NCBI RefSeq assembly: GCF_029227915.1
Contig: NC_079883.1
Location: 5,766,001 to 5,830,000 of the forward strand
Length of the DNA stretch: 64,000 nt
From: Hydractinia symbiolongicarpus
Lineage: Eukaryota > Cnidaria > Hydrozoa > Anthoathecata > Hydractiniidae
Direction of reading: 5' to 3'
The position numbers and the translations under genes were made by a program. Position 1 is the stretch's first letter. Each line of letters starts with the position of its first letter. The notes beneath the pieces are model-generated. The model was not told the origin of the DNA and did not search any database. It saw nothing but the letters and a program-made list of their open reading frames with translations. This document shows positions 12,884 to 26,000 of this stretch, one piece after another.

Positions 12884-15800
12884 ATTCGCTTTTAATGGAG
12901 AAAATAGAAGTGTGTTCTTGGTCACACAAAATAAGTTTAGCGATAATAAAACTATTATTTAGAAAGATTATATTTCACTGGAGGTTTTCTATGATATTCG
13001 CGAAGGCGGATTATTCTTGTTTGAGACTCAACATATTAATTTGTTTTATTAATGTTTTTACTTTTAAAAAATAGAGAAATATTTTTTGTTGTTGAAAAAC
13101 TTTTAATGGAAAACGTTTTTCTTGTTCCCCTTTCTTTCTGTTTGTTTTGTTTTAAAAAATCTGGTTATTTCGTTTTGAATACTCAATGAAGATTTAAATA
13201 AGAAATTAGATAACAGAAGAAAATTAACTTTTTTTTCTAATTTTTACTTTGTTGTGTTGTGTTGTGTTGTGTTTGTATTCTTTTTCTTTTAGCATCAATA
13301 TCAGAGGTGTTTTGCAATGATAGAACCAATACATTGTTAGAATCAGTGAAAAACCACAAAACTTTTTAAAACTTAGTTATTACCCTTTTTCAAAAAAATA
13401 AAGAAAAAACGGAAGTTTATATCGCTTTTTTCTCTGAAAGTTAAAAGCACAAATCAAATTTACATATAAAAAGGAAACGGATTATACTTCACTATGACGT
13501 CAATTAATTTAATTTACGTAATTAACTGATATTTCATTCTTTATTTTTTTGTGATAAAAGCTTTTGGAAAAAGGTTTCTCTGCTCTTTTAATTCAATTTT
13601 CAATTCATCATTTAGTTCCACCAGCTAGCGAATATTAGAACCAATATAATTGCTTTCTCAGCATGTAACCAGTATACAGTAAAAGGGGACACGGGACGCA
13701 GATTAAATTATTTTAATTGGGAATTTAACAAAACAAGAATTATATCTCAACATAAAGGAAAGGTGAGATCAATCTATTAGAAGGATGAATCTATTTAATG
13801 TATAACGACACGTCTACTTCGTATAGGTGGAACTATGGAAGAAATTACACAAAGTTAACGCATTTCGCCATATTTATGTGACGGCATTGGTCCCAATGTT
13901 AGAGCAGAGTTTTCTTTTAGCCAGAATTTTACTCATACAAGAGCTTACAACACGAAAACAAATTTCAGAGCCAATCCTACTATTCAAAACAACCTTAAAG
14001 CCAACCCCGAATCACAATCAACTAATGAGCAGAAAGTCGGCGTGGTCACATCTTACCCTCTTAAATAATACCAGAATTAATAATATATAATTAGGGTGAG
14101 TAAGGTCATTCGCGCTCAAAACAAAGAATTTCCCGATATTGACCAACAAAGTAAAGAACAACAGTAGTAACCAATGATAGAGTTTAGCAACTAAATTCAC
14201 AGTAACTACTACAAAATTAAAATGGTCTCTAACAAGTCTTGTGAGGAGGTTATTGGCTAAAAATATGGTATGGATTAGTCCATACGGGGCTGAAATACGG
14301 GGCTGGCGGTAGTAAACAACTGTCGATCTCGAAAATTAGTACGCATTATTATTCTAATTTCACCTTATGTATCGGAAACTAAAAATACTTATGCATTGAA
14401 TATCTGATATCTAAGTCAGATTTTCAACTTTGAATAAACTGAACAGATGACAATTAAGTAAATGTTCAACAAAAGCAAACACAACGGTCCACCTATGAAC
14501 TTTTCAATCTTACATTCAAAATAACTAGAATGTTTAATGATTTTGTCGACGGTTTGTGACATATTGAACACCGCTGGAAATAATAATCTTCATTTTCAGA
14601 ACTAAAAATTCACGTTTCTCCAGACTTTTCGATAACTACATCGAACTTTCAAAACAGAATCAAGAATGCGGGAGTGAATAACATATTTTTTGCTATTTCT
14701 TCGTTCAAAATAGTCAAAGTAGAGAGTGGTAGGATACTATTGAGATATCAATTCATCTCAATAAGGTGCTCAAACAGGAGATCGATATCCCTTAATCTCG
14801 TTTCACGACATATATTTCGCTACTGTTAAAAAATAAAATAGAGAAGTAAGAAAGAGTTTGAAAGTTGCGTTAACCGAGTGTCAAGGAAAAATTAGGCTTA
14901 TTTCTTAAACTCTTTTAAAGGTTTGCGATGCCACAGCAAGAGAGTTTGATGAGACACCACGTGGAACATTAATACTTATTGTAATATGCGCATGTGCAAA
15001 TCCGATAGCCCGAAAAATAAATATATTTCCAACTTTTCTTGGCACATAGGAGGTGATTACAATAGAAGTAACAGTGTGAAAAATCAATGTTCAGGGAGAT
15101 GTGAAAAGAATGAAATTTTGCATTTCTATCAAATTTAAGATTTATTTACAAAAAGTGTATGTCTAATTATAAATACAACTCTTCTTCAAAAATGCAAAAT
15201 AACGAAAATTTAAATTCCTCTGTGATGTACAACGTAAACAAAATAAAAAAAATGTTTGGGAACTGAAGAAAATAAAACACATTTCAAAAATTTATCATTT
15301 TTAAATTTTTAGATCAGTGGAAATCGCAGTGTATTTAACGGACCTTATGCACCCGCCCTAATAAAAGTAATGATTGAAATAAAATATTTTATTACTCTCA
15401 AGTAAGTTCCATATAGGGCCAGTGAATAGTTTTTAAAGCCAAATTTTAAATGGACATTTTCACTGTTTCTATTTAAATTTCTATAAAGAAAGTAGAAAGG
15501 GGTTTACTGGTCATAAGAATTAATCATTATATTCGCCAGCTTTAGTGCTTCCACGAACTTAGCTAGACACTGAATTAACTGGACAATAAAATCAAAAAAT
15601 AAAAGAATATAAAAATAAAAAAAAAAAAGCAAGAGAACATGTTATACTATAATAAATATTAATATTAATATTGAAAATATATATCAAAAATTCTTATCTC
15701 CATCATATTTTTCATTTTTTGTCATTTAGTCAAACATTTTCATTTTAATACAAATTTTTTAACAACGCAGGAAGTCAGCATGAAATTTACTTTGATGGTT

Positions 15801-16608
15801 ATTTTTTCAGTAAATTCAATCTGATTTGTTGCTTATGCGTTTGGCCTGTTCCGATATCTCACCAATGCTTAAAAATAACTGTAGACGTAATTTTTAGAGG
15901 GTAGTTCTCATGATTTTTGTTACCACGAACTGAACTGGATTTCAAAAATGAAAGCAACTCACACAAGGAGAAGCAACTAACAAAATCATTTATCGCTTTC
16001 GAAACGAAAGAAACAAAACTCCAAGAAAAGAAAACTACAATAACTTCTTTATTGCACACTAAGTTTATTTTCAGAAACTTTATTTTACCAAAAATATGAC
16101 TTACTTTCTTCTTTCCCTTCTTACATAGAAATTACGAAAAATTAGTTGAATAAAATTAAGCAACCATTAAGCAAAAGATCTAGTTATCCATTAAAAAATA
16201 AGCAACTTGAGGTCTGACCAAAATAATCACTTGCTTATAAAGAAATGGTGTATATTGCATGTTATATACAATATTTTTCATATTTTTTCCATTGGCCATG
16301 AGATGTACTTTTTACATAAATTCATCAATAAATTCCTTACCTTTGTGGCCAAAAATTCGTGTAAATAAATTGGGCTTGTTGAAAACATCTTGAATGCAAT
16401 AATGTATAACTAATTGTATGAACTGGAATCCAACATTGTTGCGTGCAATATACATATAATATAAACCTTTTAAGTTTTCCATTGAACTTGTTGCTTATTT
16501 CATTTTTGAAATTATTATTTTATTATCCAATTTCAAACAAAATAAAATTATAAGCTATCTTAAAAAAATAATCTCTAAAAAACTAAATGTCATGTAATAA
16601 CAAAATGT
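12884..16608. other. Gap upstream of receptor channel A
   Basis: The first part must hold the promoter and any leader exon of the minus-strand receptor gene. No TATA box could be assigned. Contains a GTTGT-type simple repeat around 13251-13272 and strongly AT-rich DNA around 15590-15700. Several open frames of 60-90 codons (13.83-14.09, 14.02-14.20, 14.91-15.09, 15.86-16.10 kb) lack recognisable domains or splice support and are left uncalled. Confidence 0.4.
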
Positions 16609-16614
16609 TTTATT
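16609..16614 (-). terminator. Candidate polyadenylation signal of the Pro/Gly-rich gene
   Basis: AATAAA on the minus strand, about 130 bases past the stop codon at 16744. It is the first perfect hexamer downstream. Confidence 0.5.
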
Positions 16615-16743
16615 ATATACATATTCAAGGTTGAGAAATATGTATTCCTGGCAACATAATCCAAATATCAATGCACAATTAAACATTTGAAAACTAAACC
16701 ATCACTTGGCACAAGTATTTCAACAAGTATTTCAACACTTTTT

Positions 16744-18605
16744 TTAGTCAGAATCACTGCTGCTGCTACTACTACTGCTACTCCCACTCCAGCCACCAAA
16801 TCCAAAACCATGATGACCATGACCAACAAGTTTACCTAAAGCATAACCGCCTACCGCACCTGCTGCTAAACCACCTAGTAATTTTTTATTGCCCTTACTC
16901 TTTTTCTGAACAACGACTGGCGCCACAGCTGCAGCACCCACCATAGATCCAGCAGCGAATGGTGCAGCACTTCTAGTACCTGGCTGTTGATGGGGTATTA
17001 CATGTGTGTTTGGTTGCTGCTGGTAAGTGCCAGTTGGGTATTGTCCCGTGGGTTGTTGCATTGGAGGATAAGGTCTAGGAGGATACTGACCTGGTTGGTA
17101 CTGCATAGGTGGATATTGTCCTGGTGCTCCTGGTGGTGGGTATCCCCCTGGTGGTGGGTATGCCCCTGGTGGTGGGTACGCCCCTGGTGGTGGATATCCT
17201 CCTGGTTGTGGATATCCTCCTGTCGGGGGGTAACTTCCTTGTGGTGGATATGCTTGAGGTGGCGGCTGTGGATACTGACCTTCCAGTGTTGGTGGTGGAT
17301 ACTGTTGATGGGATGGGTTCCCAACAGCAGCAGAATAAGGTGGAGATGCTAGGTATACAACATGGTTATATACATGTAATATATTTGAAATAAAAATGTT
17401 TGCACTTTTCGCAAAAAAAACTTTTAAAAACCTACCTCCTGGTTGCGGTGTCACATTTACTGTTACATTAAGTGGAGGTGCAGTAGGAGCTGAGGGAGCA
17501 GTTGGTTGTCTAAAAAAATTGATGCATGCAGTGCACGCGTTATGACTTTCATTACAACAAATAAGTTGCTTATCAGCAAAATTATTAAAATTTTGAGACC
17601 CATAGGGAAGTTTTTTGTACATATCACTATATGTTGGTAAGATTTGGAATATATATATTGACATTGAATTTATTGCCTGCCTGAAAATAAGTTACTGGAA
17701 TCATGTATGAATCCAAAATAAACCTATAGACACTCAATAATACAAATATAGCAGGAGTGGCCACAGTAGAAAAGAACACAACTTTCAAGATTTATTTATT
17801 TATGATTTACTCAGGATAGCCTCTTCAAGGTTATGATTTAATAATTCCGGGGGGAGGGGGGGGGGGGGGGCTTGCTTTTATTTTGGTGGAATAATGTAAA
17901 AATTTGGCACCTTTCAGTGAGAAATGCATTGATGGATCAGTGACAAATTGTTTTGTCACATTTTCTTTAACACAATGAAATTATTTCTTAAATACAAAAC
18001 AGTGACACTAAGAAAAAAACAGATCAGCCCTCTGATTCCAGGACAACATTTATAATTTGTATAATATCAATAAAAATATTATATAATACAGTTATAATTT
18101 TTTTACAATATACTTCTAATTTTTTATAATATTGTTATAATTTCATTTAATATCATAACATCATACCATGACAATGCTAACAGATAATAGATCTATTATC
18201 ACACAAACAAAAGGCACTCAAAGCCAGATCACCCACAATATTATTAAAATCAAACTCATTTGATTTTATTCAAATATTATAGCCATGCAGTAAATTATGA
18301 GGTTATGACGCACATGCCAGGTGTTGAAATTATACATATTATAGCTATATTGTAAGAAATTATAAACATATTTTAAGAAATTATATTGATATTATAAGGT
18401 ATATTTCAGTGATATTGTACAAGTGTATCAGGCTTAAGAAGGGAAATGACCTGTATGGGTAATGGCAAGCAACATGTACAATGGAAAACGAGTCTGGCTT
18501 GCAGACCTACCACATCACTAAAATAGAAACTTGTCAAAGACAATTTTATTTTGGGAAACTACATTATTTCAATCAGGTTAGCTCGACTTACCTTGGATAT
18601 GACAT
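16744..18605 (-). CDS. Proline/tyrosine/glycine-rich protein with glycine-zipper-like tail
   Basis: Three exons in transcript order: 18605-18592, 17680-17436 and 17348-16744, giving about 287 residues. The 14-base first exon (M-S-Y-P and a split Arg) is inferred from a strong GTAAGT donor whose phase fits; if it is wrong, translation could start at the ATG at 17664. The N-terminal part has a small Cys cluster (ICCNESHNACTAC). The middle is a run of YPPPG-type repeats (about residues 105-210) resembling the disordered Pro-rich heads of annexin A7, PDCD6IP-binding or GPRP-type proteins. After that come Gln-rich sequence, a basic stretch (KKSKGNKK), a Gly/Ala segment of glycine-zipper type (LLGGLAAGAVGGYALGKLVG), a His/Gly/Phe patch and a terminal Ser run ending D-S-D. 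The family is not recognised beyond this composition. Role unknown; a membrane-associating or condensate-forming protein is possible. Confidence 0.75.
17849..17870 (+). repeat. Guanine homopolymer tract
   Basis: About 21 guanines interrupted by one adenine, within intron 1 of the minus-strand Pro/Gly-rich gene, where the transcript would carry a C run. It could form a G-quadruplex on the + strand and is also a likely site of sequencing-length error. Confidence 0.8.
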
Positions 18606-19416
18606 TGCATATATGTGTATGTGTGCTGTTTAGATTCTGTTTTATCTTGTACCTAACAATATTTCTACTTCTAGGTATGGCTAGTAGCTCCAGGGAAGTA
18701 AGAAATGAAATTATCTGGTCGTCATCACTTTTTGTTTTGCATGTGTGTGTTTTTGTTTAGTCATTTTCCACTTTGTTTATAAGACAATGGCTGCACTTGC
18801 CAAATAAGTATTTTGTAGTCACGTTAACTTTTCATAATGTAGTACGCGCACCCATGACTGTTGTAAATTAGAGTAGACATTACAAATTCAGGACGCAGGG
18901 ACCATATTACTGGCTAAACAGGGAGTAGCGGACATGGCGATATAAGAGTTTTTGTAAGAGAGGTTGTCCATAATGAGTCTGTTTTACTTTTCTTAAAAAA
19001 CGAAGCAATATAAAGAAAATCTATGTACCAGACACCTCTTTATAGCAGACATGCTTTTCAACTCAGTGTAGACGTATCCACTATAATGGACTCCTGTTTC
19101 ATATTGATTACTGGCAAAAGTGAATTGACTAGACGCGTCAAACAAATTAAATATTTTGATTATCTAAATTATTAAATAGAGGTTGAAATAAGCGCAATCG
19201 CGCGAATTCAGACATGTAGCATACACTGGACTAACAAAAGGACACTTTCAGTTCGGGATTTAAGCGAAAAAATTCACCTCATTGATATGTTCAAGTTTGG
19301 GTCCTTAGAATACACATTATTAAACCAAATGAAGAGTTGCCAGGAAACCATCAGTAACATGACGAGTATGCTGGCAAGTTTTCACGACAGGTCAAATTCT
19401 TAAAGTTAAAGTGAAC

Positions 19417-19535
19417 CTCGTGTCCAGGGTTTTTTTTGCCATTTTTGACATAACGACGGCGGGCGGCGAAATTACTTCCTTTTTTACCGTTAAGTAAGCG
19501 CTAGCGACCCTTAGGCAACAAATCCTGGGGACGAG
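19417..19535. repeat. Foldback repeat, CTCGTGTCCAGGG / CCTGGGGACGAG ends
   Basis: Inverted ends cctcgtgtccaggg and tcctggggacgag flank a region with a GC-rich gacggcgggcggcg core. Same family as the hairpin at 45.6 kb. About 119 bp long and non-coding. Confidence 0.6.
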
Positions 19536-19916
19536 TATTCGTTAAAGTTAATAAAACTGTCGTCGGTTAAGAACCCTTCTTTAAAGTTTTTTCGAAATCC
19601 TACAGAAAAAAATAAGTCAAATTTTAATTTCTCAAAGTGTAAATTCCTATTGTCCAAAAATTGAAAAGCTCCAAAACATCTTTCTTCGAGGGTTTCTGAG
19701 GTATTTTGTATTTGGAAAAATTCCGCCCAAATATGGAAAAAAACTCAACAATTCCTGGGGACGAGATTGTTTGCGCCGTTTTTCACTAAATTGATAAAAA
19801 AATAAAAACTGCTCCGTTTTATAATAACCATGGGTGCGCGGTGGACAAAATATTTTGATAGCGATTAAAATTCACACTCTGACAAACAAATTTCCAACCA
19901 AATTACACCCAGTATC

Positions 19917-20023
19917 AACCTCGTCCACAGGCCAATTTTTCTCTTTCTGACAATCTCGGACGGCGAGAACTTCACACCGTCTCGGATATCAAAAAAGCGA
20001 AAAATTGCCCTGGGAACGAGGTT
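19917..20023. repeat. Foldback repeat, AACCTCGTCC / GGGAACGAGGTT ends
   Basis: About 107 bp with inverted ends (aacctcgtccacaggc and gccctgggaacgaggtt) and an inner pair around ctcggacggcgag. The interior shares ttctctttctgaca with the copy at 45594-45683, which ties the copies into one family. Confidence 0.65.
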
Positions 20024-20187
20024 GACACCCAGTATTTAAAATTTTCTTCGGACTTACTACATAAAAATCTCTGAAAACTTTTAAGCGGCTTTGAATTTTT
20101 TTTTACATAAGTAGGTCCCTAATTTAACTTCTTTATAAATATGGTTTACTTTAAAATTAACCAATTCCGTATTATACAGGGGTCCAC

Positions 20188-20245
20188 TCTCGTCCCCAGA
20201 GTTCTTTGTCTTCATTTCAACAAGTCAAAAAACCCTGGCGAAGTG
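20188..20245. repeat. Degenerate foldback repeat
   Basis: The left end ctcgtccccagagttctttg is well conserved; the right end (aaccctggcgaag) is degraded. Member of the family described at 954 and 45594. Confidence 0.5.
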
Positions 20246-20849
20246 GGTGTCCAGCGTCTTCTTTTGAATTTTCGATTCAGGGACGGTGCGAAAACTGGAA
20301 GTCTTTTTCCCGTTAGTTATATTCGCCGTACTTTTTAATTAATTATTCTGATTTCAGCCTCGAACCCAAGGCCTGTAGGGTTTTTATAGGAAGATGAAAT
20401 ACGCGTTTCATCTTCATTTTAAAAAACGCTGCAGACCCTCCTGATGGGTTGTTCGAGGTTGTTCTGATTTCACATTGAGCATACTTTTGACGTGTGTTAT
20501 TGCGCCACACAAAGTGTTAATTCTAATATTATTTCAACCACAATATATATAAAAAACAGTCCGGTTTTCTAATACATTTGATTGCATTTACACTAGATTT
20601 TCTGGCAACAACGTTTTGGCACATGAGTGTAAAGAGATAAAAACGAATAAAACGTTTTAGTTTTTAAACTATTACGTTTGAATCCGTGGTGAAGTGCTCA
20701 AGTGTCAACGTAGTATATGATTCGAAATCAGCAAGTCAGAGCCGAAAACATACATACGATATTTGTTGCGCATTGTTTAGGGCTTCACATTCGCATCCGT
20801 GGTTCAACGGTCTGGTTATTCATTAATGTTTTGTACCGATAAATGTAAA

Positions 20850-20972
20850 CAAAAATGGCGGGATTGAAATTCCGTAGTTTGAAAAGTTGGTTATTTTTTT
20901 TTGCCAGTGTGCCGTGCGCAAAGTGGCTTAGTAGCAGCAATCCATCGTTGACACCAACCAACGAATGGAACA
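20850..20972 (+). promoter_or_regulatory. Possible PPP2R3C promoter/leader exon (AAAATGGCGGG, donor at 20973)
   Basis: The motif aaaaATGGCGGga matches the YY1-type initiator common in animal housekeeping promoters. An open stretch from that ATG runs to a GGTAAC donor-like site after position 20972. The nearest + strand gene is PPP2R3C, and an AG acceptor-like site lies about 35 bases before its ATG, so this may be a leader exon of that gene. The ATG here is not in frame with the PPP2R3C coding start. It could instead be an unrelated exon or a chance pattern. Confidence 0.25.
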
Positions 20973-21036
20973 GGTAACCAGCCTAGCTAGGGTAATCCTT
21001 TGATTTTGGAACATGTTGTAATTGTAAAAAATATGC

Positions 21037-21110
21037 TAACTAGCTATAGCTATGTCTGAAATTAATGTAGCTAGCTAGCTATAGCTAGCTAGCTATAAAA
21101 GCTAGCCAGC
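21037..21110. repeat. AGCT/TAGC tetranucleotide repeat zone
   Basis: Dense tagctagctatagctagc-type repeats that are self-complementary. Related tagctagc stretches continue to about 21295 and recur near 43.07-43.17 kb. Confidence 0.7.
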
Positions 21111-21857
21111 TTATATTCTTTATTTTTGTAGCTAGCTAATACTTTCTCTTCTTTAGCGCCAGCTGGAGGACTATATGGAGTCGGCTCTCAACTCTATGTA
21201 CTAGCTGTTTTAAGCTAAATTTCAATTGTTTATTTGTCCCGTCTCTCAGTCTGCTAAAACGTTTTTTTTTAATATATAGCTAGCTATAGCTATAACATCA
21301 AGTTTTCAGTGTTATAAGTCTCTTTCCTAATTGAATATCAAGTCGTCAAATACAGCTATATGTTGTTTATGTTCTTTGGTAATTGCACATATCATGTATT
21401 TTTCTTGATAATGCCACCCTCAAAAATATGTAAACATGACTTGACCGACTCAGCTTAAGTCGTAAAAAATGTGCTCAATAAAACAATATGTACCCCAAGG
21501 AAATGGGAAAAGTCTTTTTCTTTATCCACATGCTTAGCCAACAGAAATCCATTTACATTCACATGGTATCAACATCATCAGCATGTTACATTTATAGATC
21601 AAAGTGGATTGATAACATCATGGCATTTCTCACCTGGTTTGTTTGCTATACTATCGCAAGGAATTGCTTATATTGATTAGTGCACAAACAACCACAGTTA
21701 CATTATCCATTGGATCAACTTGGGTTATGGGAATTGTCGTGTTTAGAATAAAAAATTTCCCTAACATTTCAATAACCCTCTCAGTATGAATACACACATT
21801 TGCAATCTACCTTGACCGATCGACTTGACCATCTGCAGCAGACATTTAGTCCTTCCC

Positions 21858-22265
21858 TCAAGTAAATTCAGGGATCTTCAAAAACGCTCGTTTTGTTGCC
21901 AACTCTTGTTCAATCAGAAAATCTCTATATGCTAAAACCATATCACCATTCCCTGCTAAGTCCAAAAATTCACTCTTGATGATGATTTCTTTATATGATA
22001 CACGTCCATTTTTGTAATTCTTGTGCTTTTCAGAAAAAATGCAGCTACGAGGGTCATAAAACAAGGATGTTTCACAGTACTTTACAAAATAACTTAAGAA
22101 CCAGTGAACTAAGTCACTTACTAGATATATACAAAGTGTAAATAACACACTTTATTATCTTTATCAACTCTTCTGACCATTTAATTCTTCCAATTGCAGT
22201 CGGCCATCTCTTCTTCAACACAGGATGCTTTTTCTTTAGAATTTCATAAAATCCACCTTTATCAC
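21858..22265 (-). pseudogene. Decayed coding-like fragment of unknown family
   Basis: On the minus strand, one frame reads GFYEILKKKHPVLKKRWP and continues WSEELIKIIKC before a stop. A second, shifted frame then continues for about 90 codons ending FLIEQELATKRAFLKIPEFT. The protein-like composition broken by a frame change suggests a relic of a mobile-element gene. No catalytic motif was seen, so the family is not assigned. Confidence 0.25.
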
Positions 22266-23085
22266 TTGTCTTTCGACGATTTATACAATTAGTTAGGAAT
22301 TGTTATGAAAATAACAGTTTTTTAAAGTATAGCGCAGCATGTCTTCTTCTCAATTATCTCTAAAATGTTCTATGCACCCTTAATGTTTTGAGACAAGATT
22401 CAGTGGCATATCACCATCAAGTGATTTTTGTAGGCTTATTTTTTCTTTCCAAACATGGTCAATCTATATAATGAAATGGTCACTTGCATTTTTGATGCAG
22501 CATTAGGCATCCATAAAGTACAACGCAATTGGGGGATAAGCGTACAGGTGGTACAAGGGAAAGAAATTATCATAAGAACTTATATGTGCCCCACTTGAAC
22601 CATTTGTGTATACTTCCATTTTTGTATATTTTGTTGTTTTGAAATTATTTCCATTAATAATTTCCGTTAAAGCAAATAAAAAAAGGAAACTAATTCACTT
22701 ACTGTTAAGATTTTATAGTGATATTTTTGCAAATTTTTAAGAAAAACAATCTTTTTTAAATCAAATTTTTTCATAGTAGGGTGAGGGACAAATTTTGTGA
22801 ATATATATATATACTATATGGCAGACTTACACAGGGGAGGAGAGGGTCAGGGCAAAAGCATATAAAAGTGCGCACAGAAGGGAGGGTGAGTCGGGAAATG
22901 AGCAATTTAATGCATACTTTAAAGATGGCCCTCAATTAGAAAGCCCTTTTCAAGGGACAAATCTACCTCAAAATTTGGGCCCTATGTTTTTGTTTTCAGG
23001 TTTGTACATTTCATTGCAGGGTAAAAGCATTATTAGTACTATTATTGATATTACAGTAAAAATTTTATACTAATAACTTATTGCC

Positions 23086-26000
23086 ATGAGTTGGGTTGAA
23101 GCACTAAAGAAAAGGAATGCAAAGATTTTGAAGGAAAAAGGTAATGTGAATTAAATTATTCGTTATTGATATTGTTGTACGAGCCTATATTTAAATATAT
23201 TTGATACTTCATTCATCCTTCTTTATTTTTTACAGTCTTACCGTCTGGGAAAGTTGTCTTGGTGTTGATAAACTGTTTTTTTCACTTGATTGCCATGATC
23301 ATTGACAATCAAACTAATTCTCAGTGCTGTAAAAGGAAAAGTTAATATTTTTAAATGAGAGGGTAGTTTATTCAGTGAAAACTCTGGAAAAATCCTGGTG
23401 ATGAACAAACTTTTAAAAATATATAGATGGCTCAGTTTAAAAACTTAAAACTTGTTTTTTTACGGGTTAAGGGTTACGTTGACAGGTCAACCTGTTCTTT
23501 ATTAAGAAAATACCAGATGTGCAATTTTTATAAAGTGCAGCATTTTATATATATTTTAAATTTTTTAATGTTTCTGTTCTGTATATCAGTTCACACATGT
23601 ATAGTTTTCATCCTAATCTTTCTGCCAGCATATGTAACTTTTCTGTAGAGGTCAAAACAGCAGAGGAACAGGAAGAGGAGGAAGAAAAGTTGATGACAAA
23701 GTATTATGTTGAATACAAAGAAAAGTTGTACTGCAAATCTGCAAATAATGCTGGTGCAAATTCAATTCCACGATTCTATTTTAAGGTAAACTTAAATAAT
23801 ACTTTTATTGCAACATAAAATTTATGTCATGACATAAGAGACAGGTTAAGATCAGCTACCAGATGTAACCTATTGTGCCACAAATATATGGTCCTGTGTA
23901 TATACCTTCACTTAAAAATTTCAGTTACCATATTTACCTTATTGTTACCACATTTATAACAGTACTGCTTTTATAATATTCCAATCTCTCTAGTAAAACT
24001 GCCTTTCCTGCATGGGTTAAAAAATTATCCCTCCCTCTCCAGTAATCCTGCATGCAGTATTTTTTTGTCAATTTTATGTCATGCATACACTAACCAATAT
24101 TCTGCCTCAGTGGCAGTGTCAGTAGTATCTTACAATAATTTTGAATGCATTGATGTTAGAATTTTAATTAAATGTGTAGAATTTGCATTTTTCATTGCAA
24201 GGAACAGCTTTGTGTTCTTAGGTGAGGTTTTATGATTTTTAAAAAGTTGCTGAATTATTTTTTGTTGAAGATAATAATAACTCAATTTCCATGCTTTGAA
24301 ATAATAATCCCACCTCTCTACTAACCCTGTCTTTTTTATAAGAAAATGCTAATTGTGCAGTGGGAATAATAGCGTAAATATGGTAGATTTCATAGTATTG
24401 TATTCAAAGCCGAATTGAACTTACTCTAATGATAAAGCATGAGTCAACTGTATTTTAAATAACAAAAATTACTGTATTTAGCTGCCAACGGATGATGATG
24501 TTTTACAGCAAAAACTACGAGAGGAATCACGGTCTGCTTATTTAATTCTTATCAGAATTTTATGAAAAGTCTAATTTGTTAACTTCATCATACGTATGTG
24601 AGTTAAAAATATCTTAATTTCTTGCAGTATATACTTGAACATTGTAGGGCAGTTTTTCTTCAACGCAAAAGCAGAGAATTATTGGATAATGAAGAATTGC
24701 ATGTAAGTGCAGGTCAAATCTTAATAATGCAATGTATTGGTCTTTTGTTTCTCTTTCATTATATAAATCTAATTGTAGTCTTTGTGGAACTTATTGGAGA
24801 AGCATAGCCAACCACCATCTGTAGGAGATGAACAGGTTGGATTAGTCAATATTTTAATTAAATATTAAGAATATTTTAGCAATAATACTGAGGCTTGATC
24901 ATCAAAGACTAAAAATTGTCTATATAGTCTATAATAATATCAACTTTTTTGTTGTTTATGTATTAGCCTTTCTTTCATCTGTTCAAACATGTAATAAAAT
25001 ATCATTGTGTTAATTGAGGTTTTAATTATTCCATGTGAAAACCAGTTATCAATGAGCAATTATCAATCATTGATTAAAAATCAGAAAGATGTATTTTTTT
25101 TAAGATGATTAACTACCATGGCTTCCTGAAAGTGAAAGATGAAGCAGGTCCAAAATGCAGGTAAAATTGTAGTCTTTTTATGGAAACTGGAGAGTGTGCT
25201 TAAACAATCAAAATTTTCTTTTTATTAAGAAACAGAGAGAAAAAGACAGCAAAAGAAAACAAATAAAATTGTGAGAAAAAATTATTGTTTTAGAAATTTT
25301 TAAGGCATGTGTTATTTTTTTAAAAAATTAACCTGTCAAATCTGTTTTTATGGTAACGACTGTTTAGTGTCTAATAGAAGTGTTTACACCAAAGTAAAGA
25401 GTTTAATAAACCCATTTGTAAATAACAAACTATATTAATTTCCCTTTGCCAATCCCACAACAATAATGACAGCTGGTGGTAAATATACAAATAATTTCTC
25501 TACGTGTGCTATATCAGTTGATTTTTTTATGTCAATTTTTCTGTTGCTAAAAAACTGTTTTTGAATGTGGAAATCAAACTGCTAATACATGGCATTTTTC
25601 GACATTGATACTGTAAATATCAGATTGCGATGGTTGATTGTGAAATCCTTGAACATGAATTTATTTTTTGGGTTGAGTTCAAACCCCAGCTAAGTCATGC
25701 CAGAGACTAAGAGTGTAGAGACTATAAGAGTGTAAATCTATCCTTTCTGCCAGCGGTCAGCTTGAGAACAGGATTGATATAGTAGCTCAAATGGAAGCTT
25801 TAGATGCACTAGGACCCCCTTTGTAGGACCCTCGTTGATAGCAGTACCAATGGAAACTGAAAAGGCTATCCTGGGTAAATGATTTCAATAATAATAATAA
25901 CAAAAGATGTGTTGCTTTTTTCAAATGTTGATTTTCAGAAATTCTAATTTCCACATTTTGAGATTACAATTATGAAAGTCAATTAATACACATGTTTTAC

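Larger units (their letters stand above)
18606..20849. other. Gap rich in foldback repeats
   Basis: No supported exon. Contains at least three members of the CTCGTCCCCAGGG foldback family (19417-19535, 19917-20023, 20188-20245) and an unpaired right-hand end near 19753-19767. The promoter of the Pro/Gly-rich gene should be at the left side. An AG acceptor-like site lies shortly upstream of its proposed ATG, so a leader exon or trans-spliced leader is possible but not shown. Confidence 0.45.
20973..23085. other. Gap before PPP2R3C
   Basis: Contains a GCTA/AGCT tetranucleotide-rich zone at about 20990-21300 and a weak coding-like fragment on the minus strand (listed separately). Otherwise AT-rich non-coding DNA. 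Confidence 0.4.

Noticed and set aside
13827-14090. 87-codon frame downstream of a GT-rich repeat
   Set aside because: Another frame over the same DNA is equally open and neither has a recognisable motif or homologue that I know.
14905-15087. Minus-strand frame with beta-strand-like composition
   Set aside because: Considered as a decayed envelope-like or structural gene fragment, but only 60 codons and no diagnostic residues.
16987-17393. Long frames antisense to the Pro/Gly-rich exon (Trp/Val-rich)
   Set aside because: They are shadows of the CCT/GGT repeat codons on the opposite strand.
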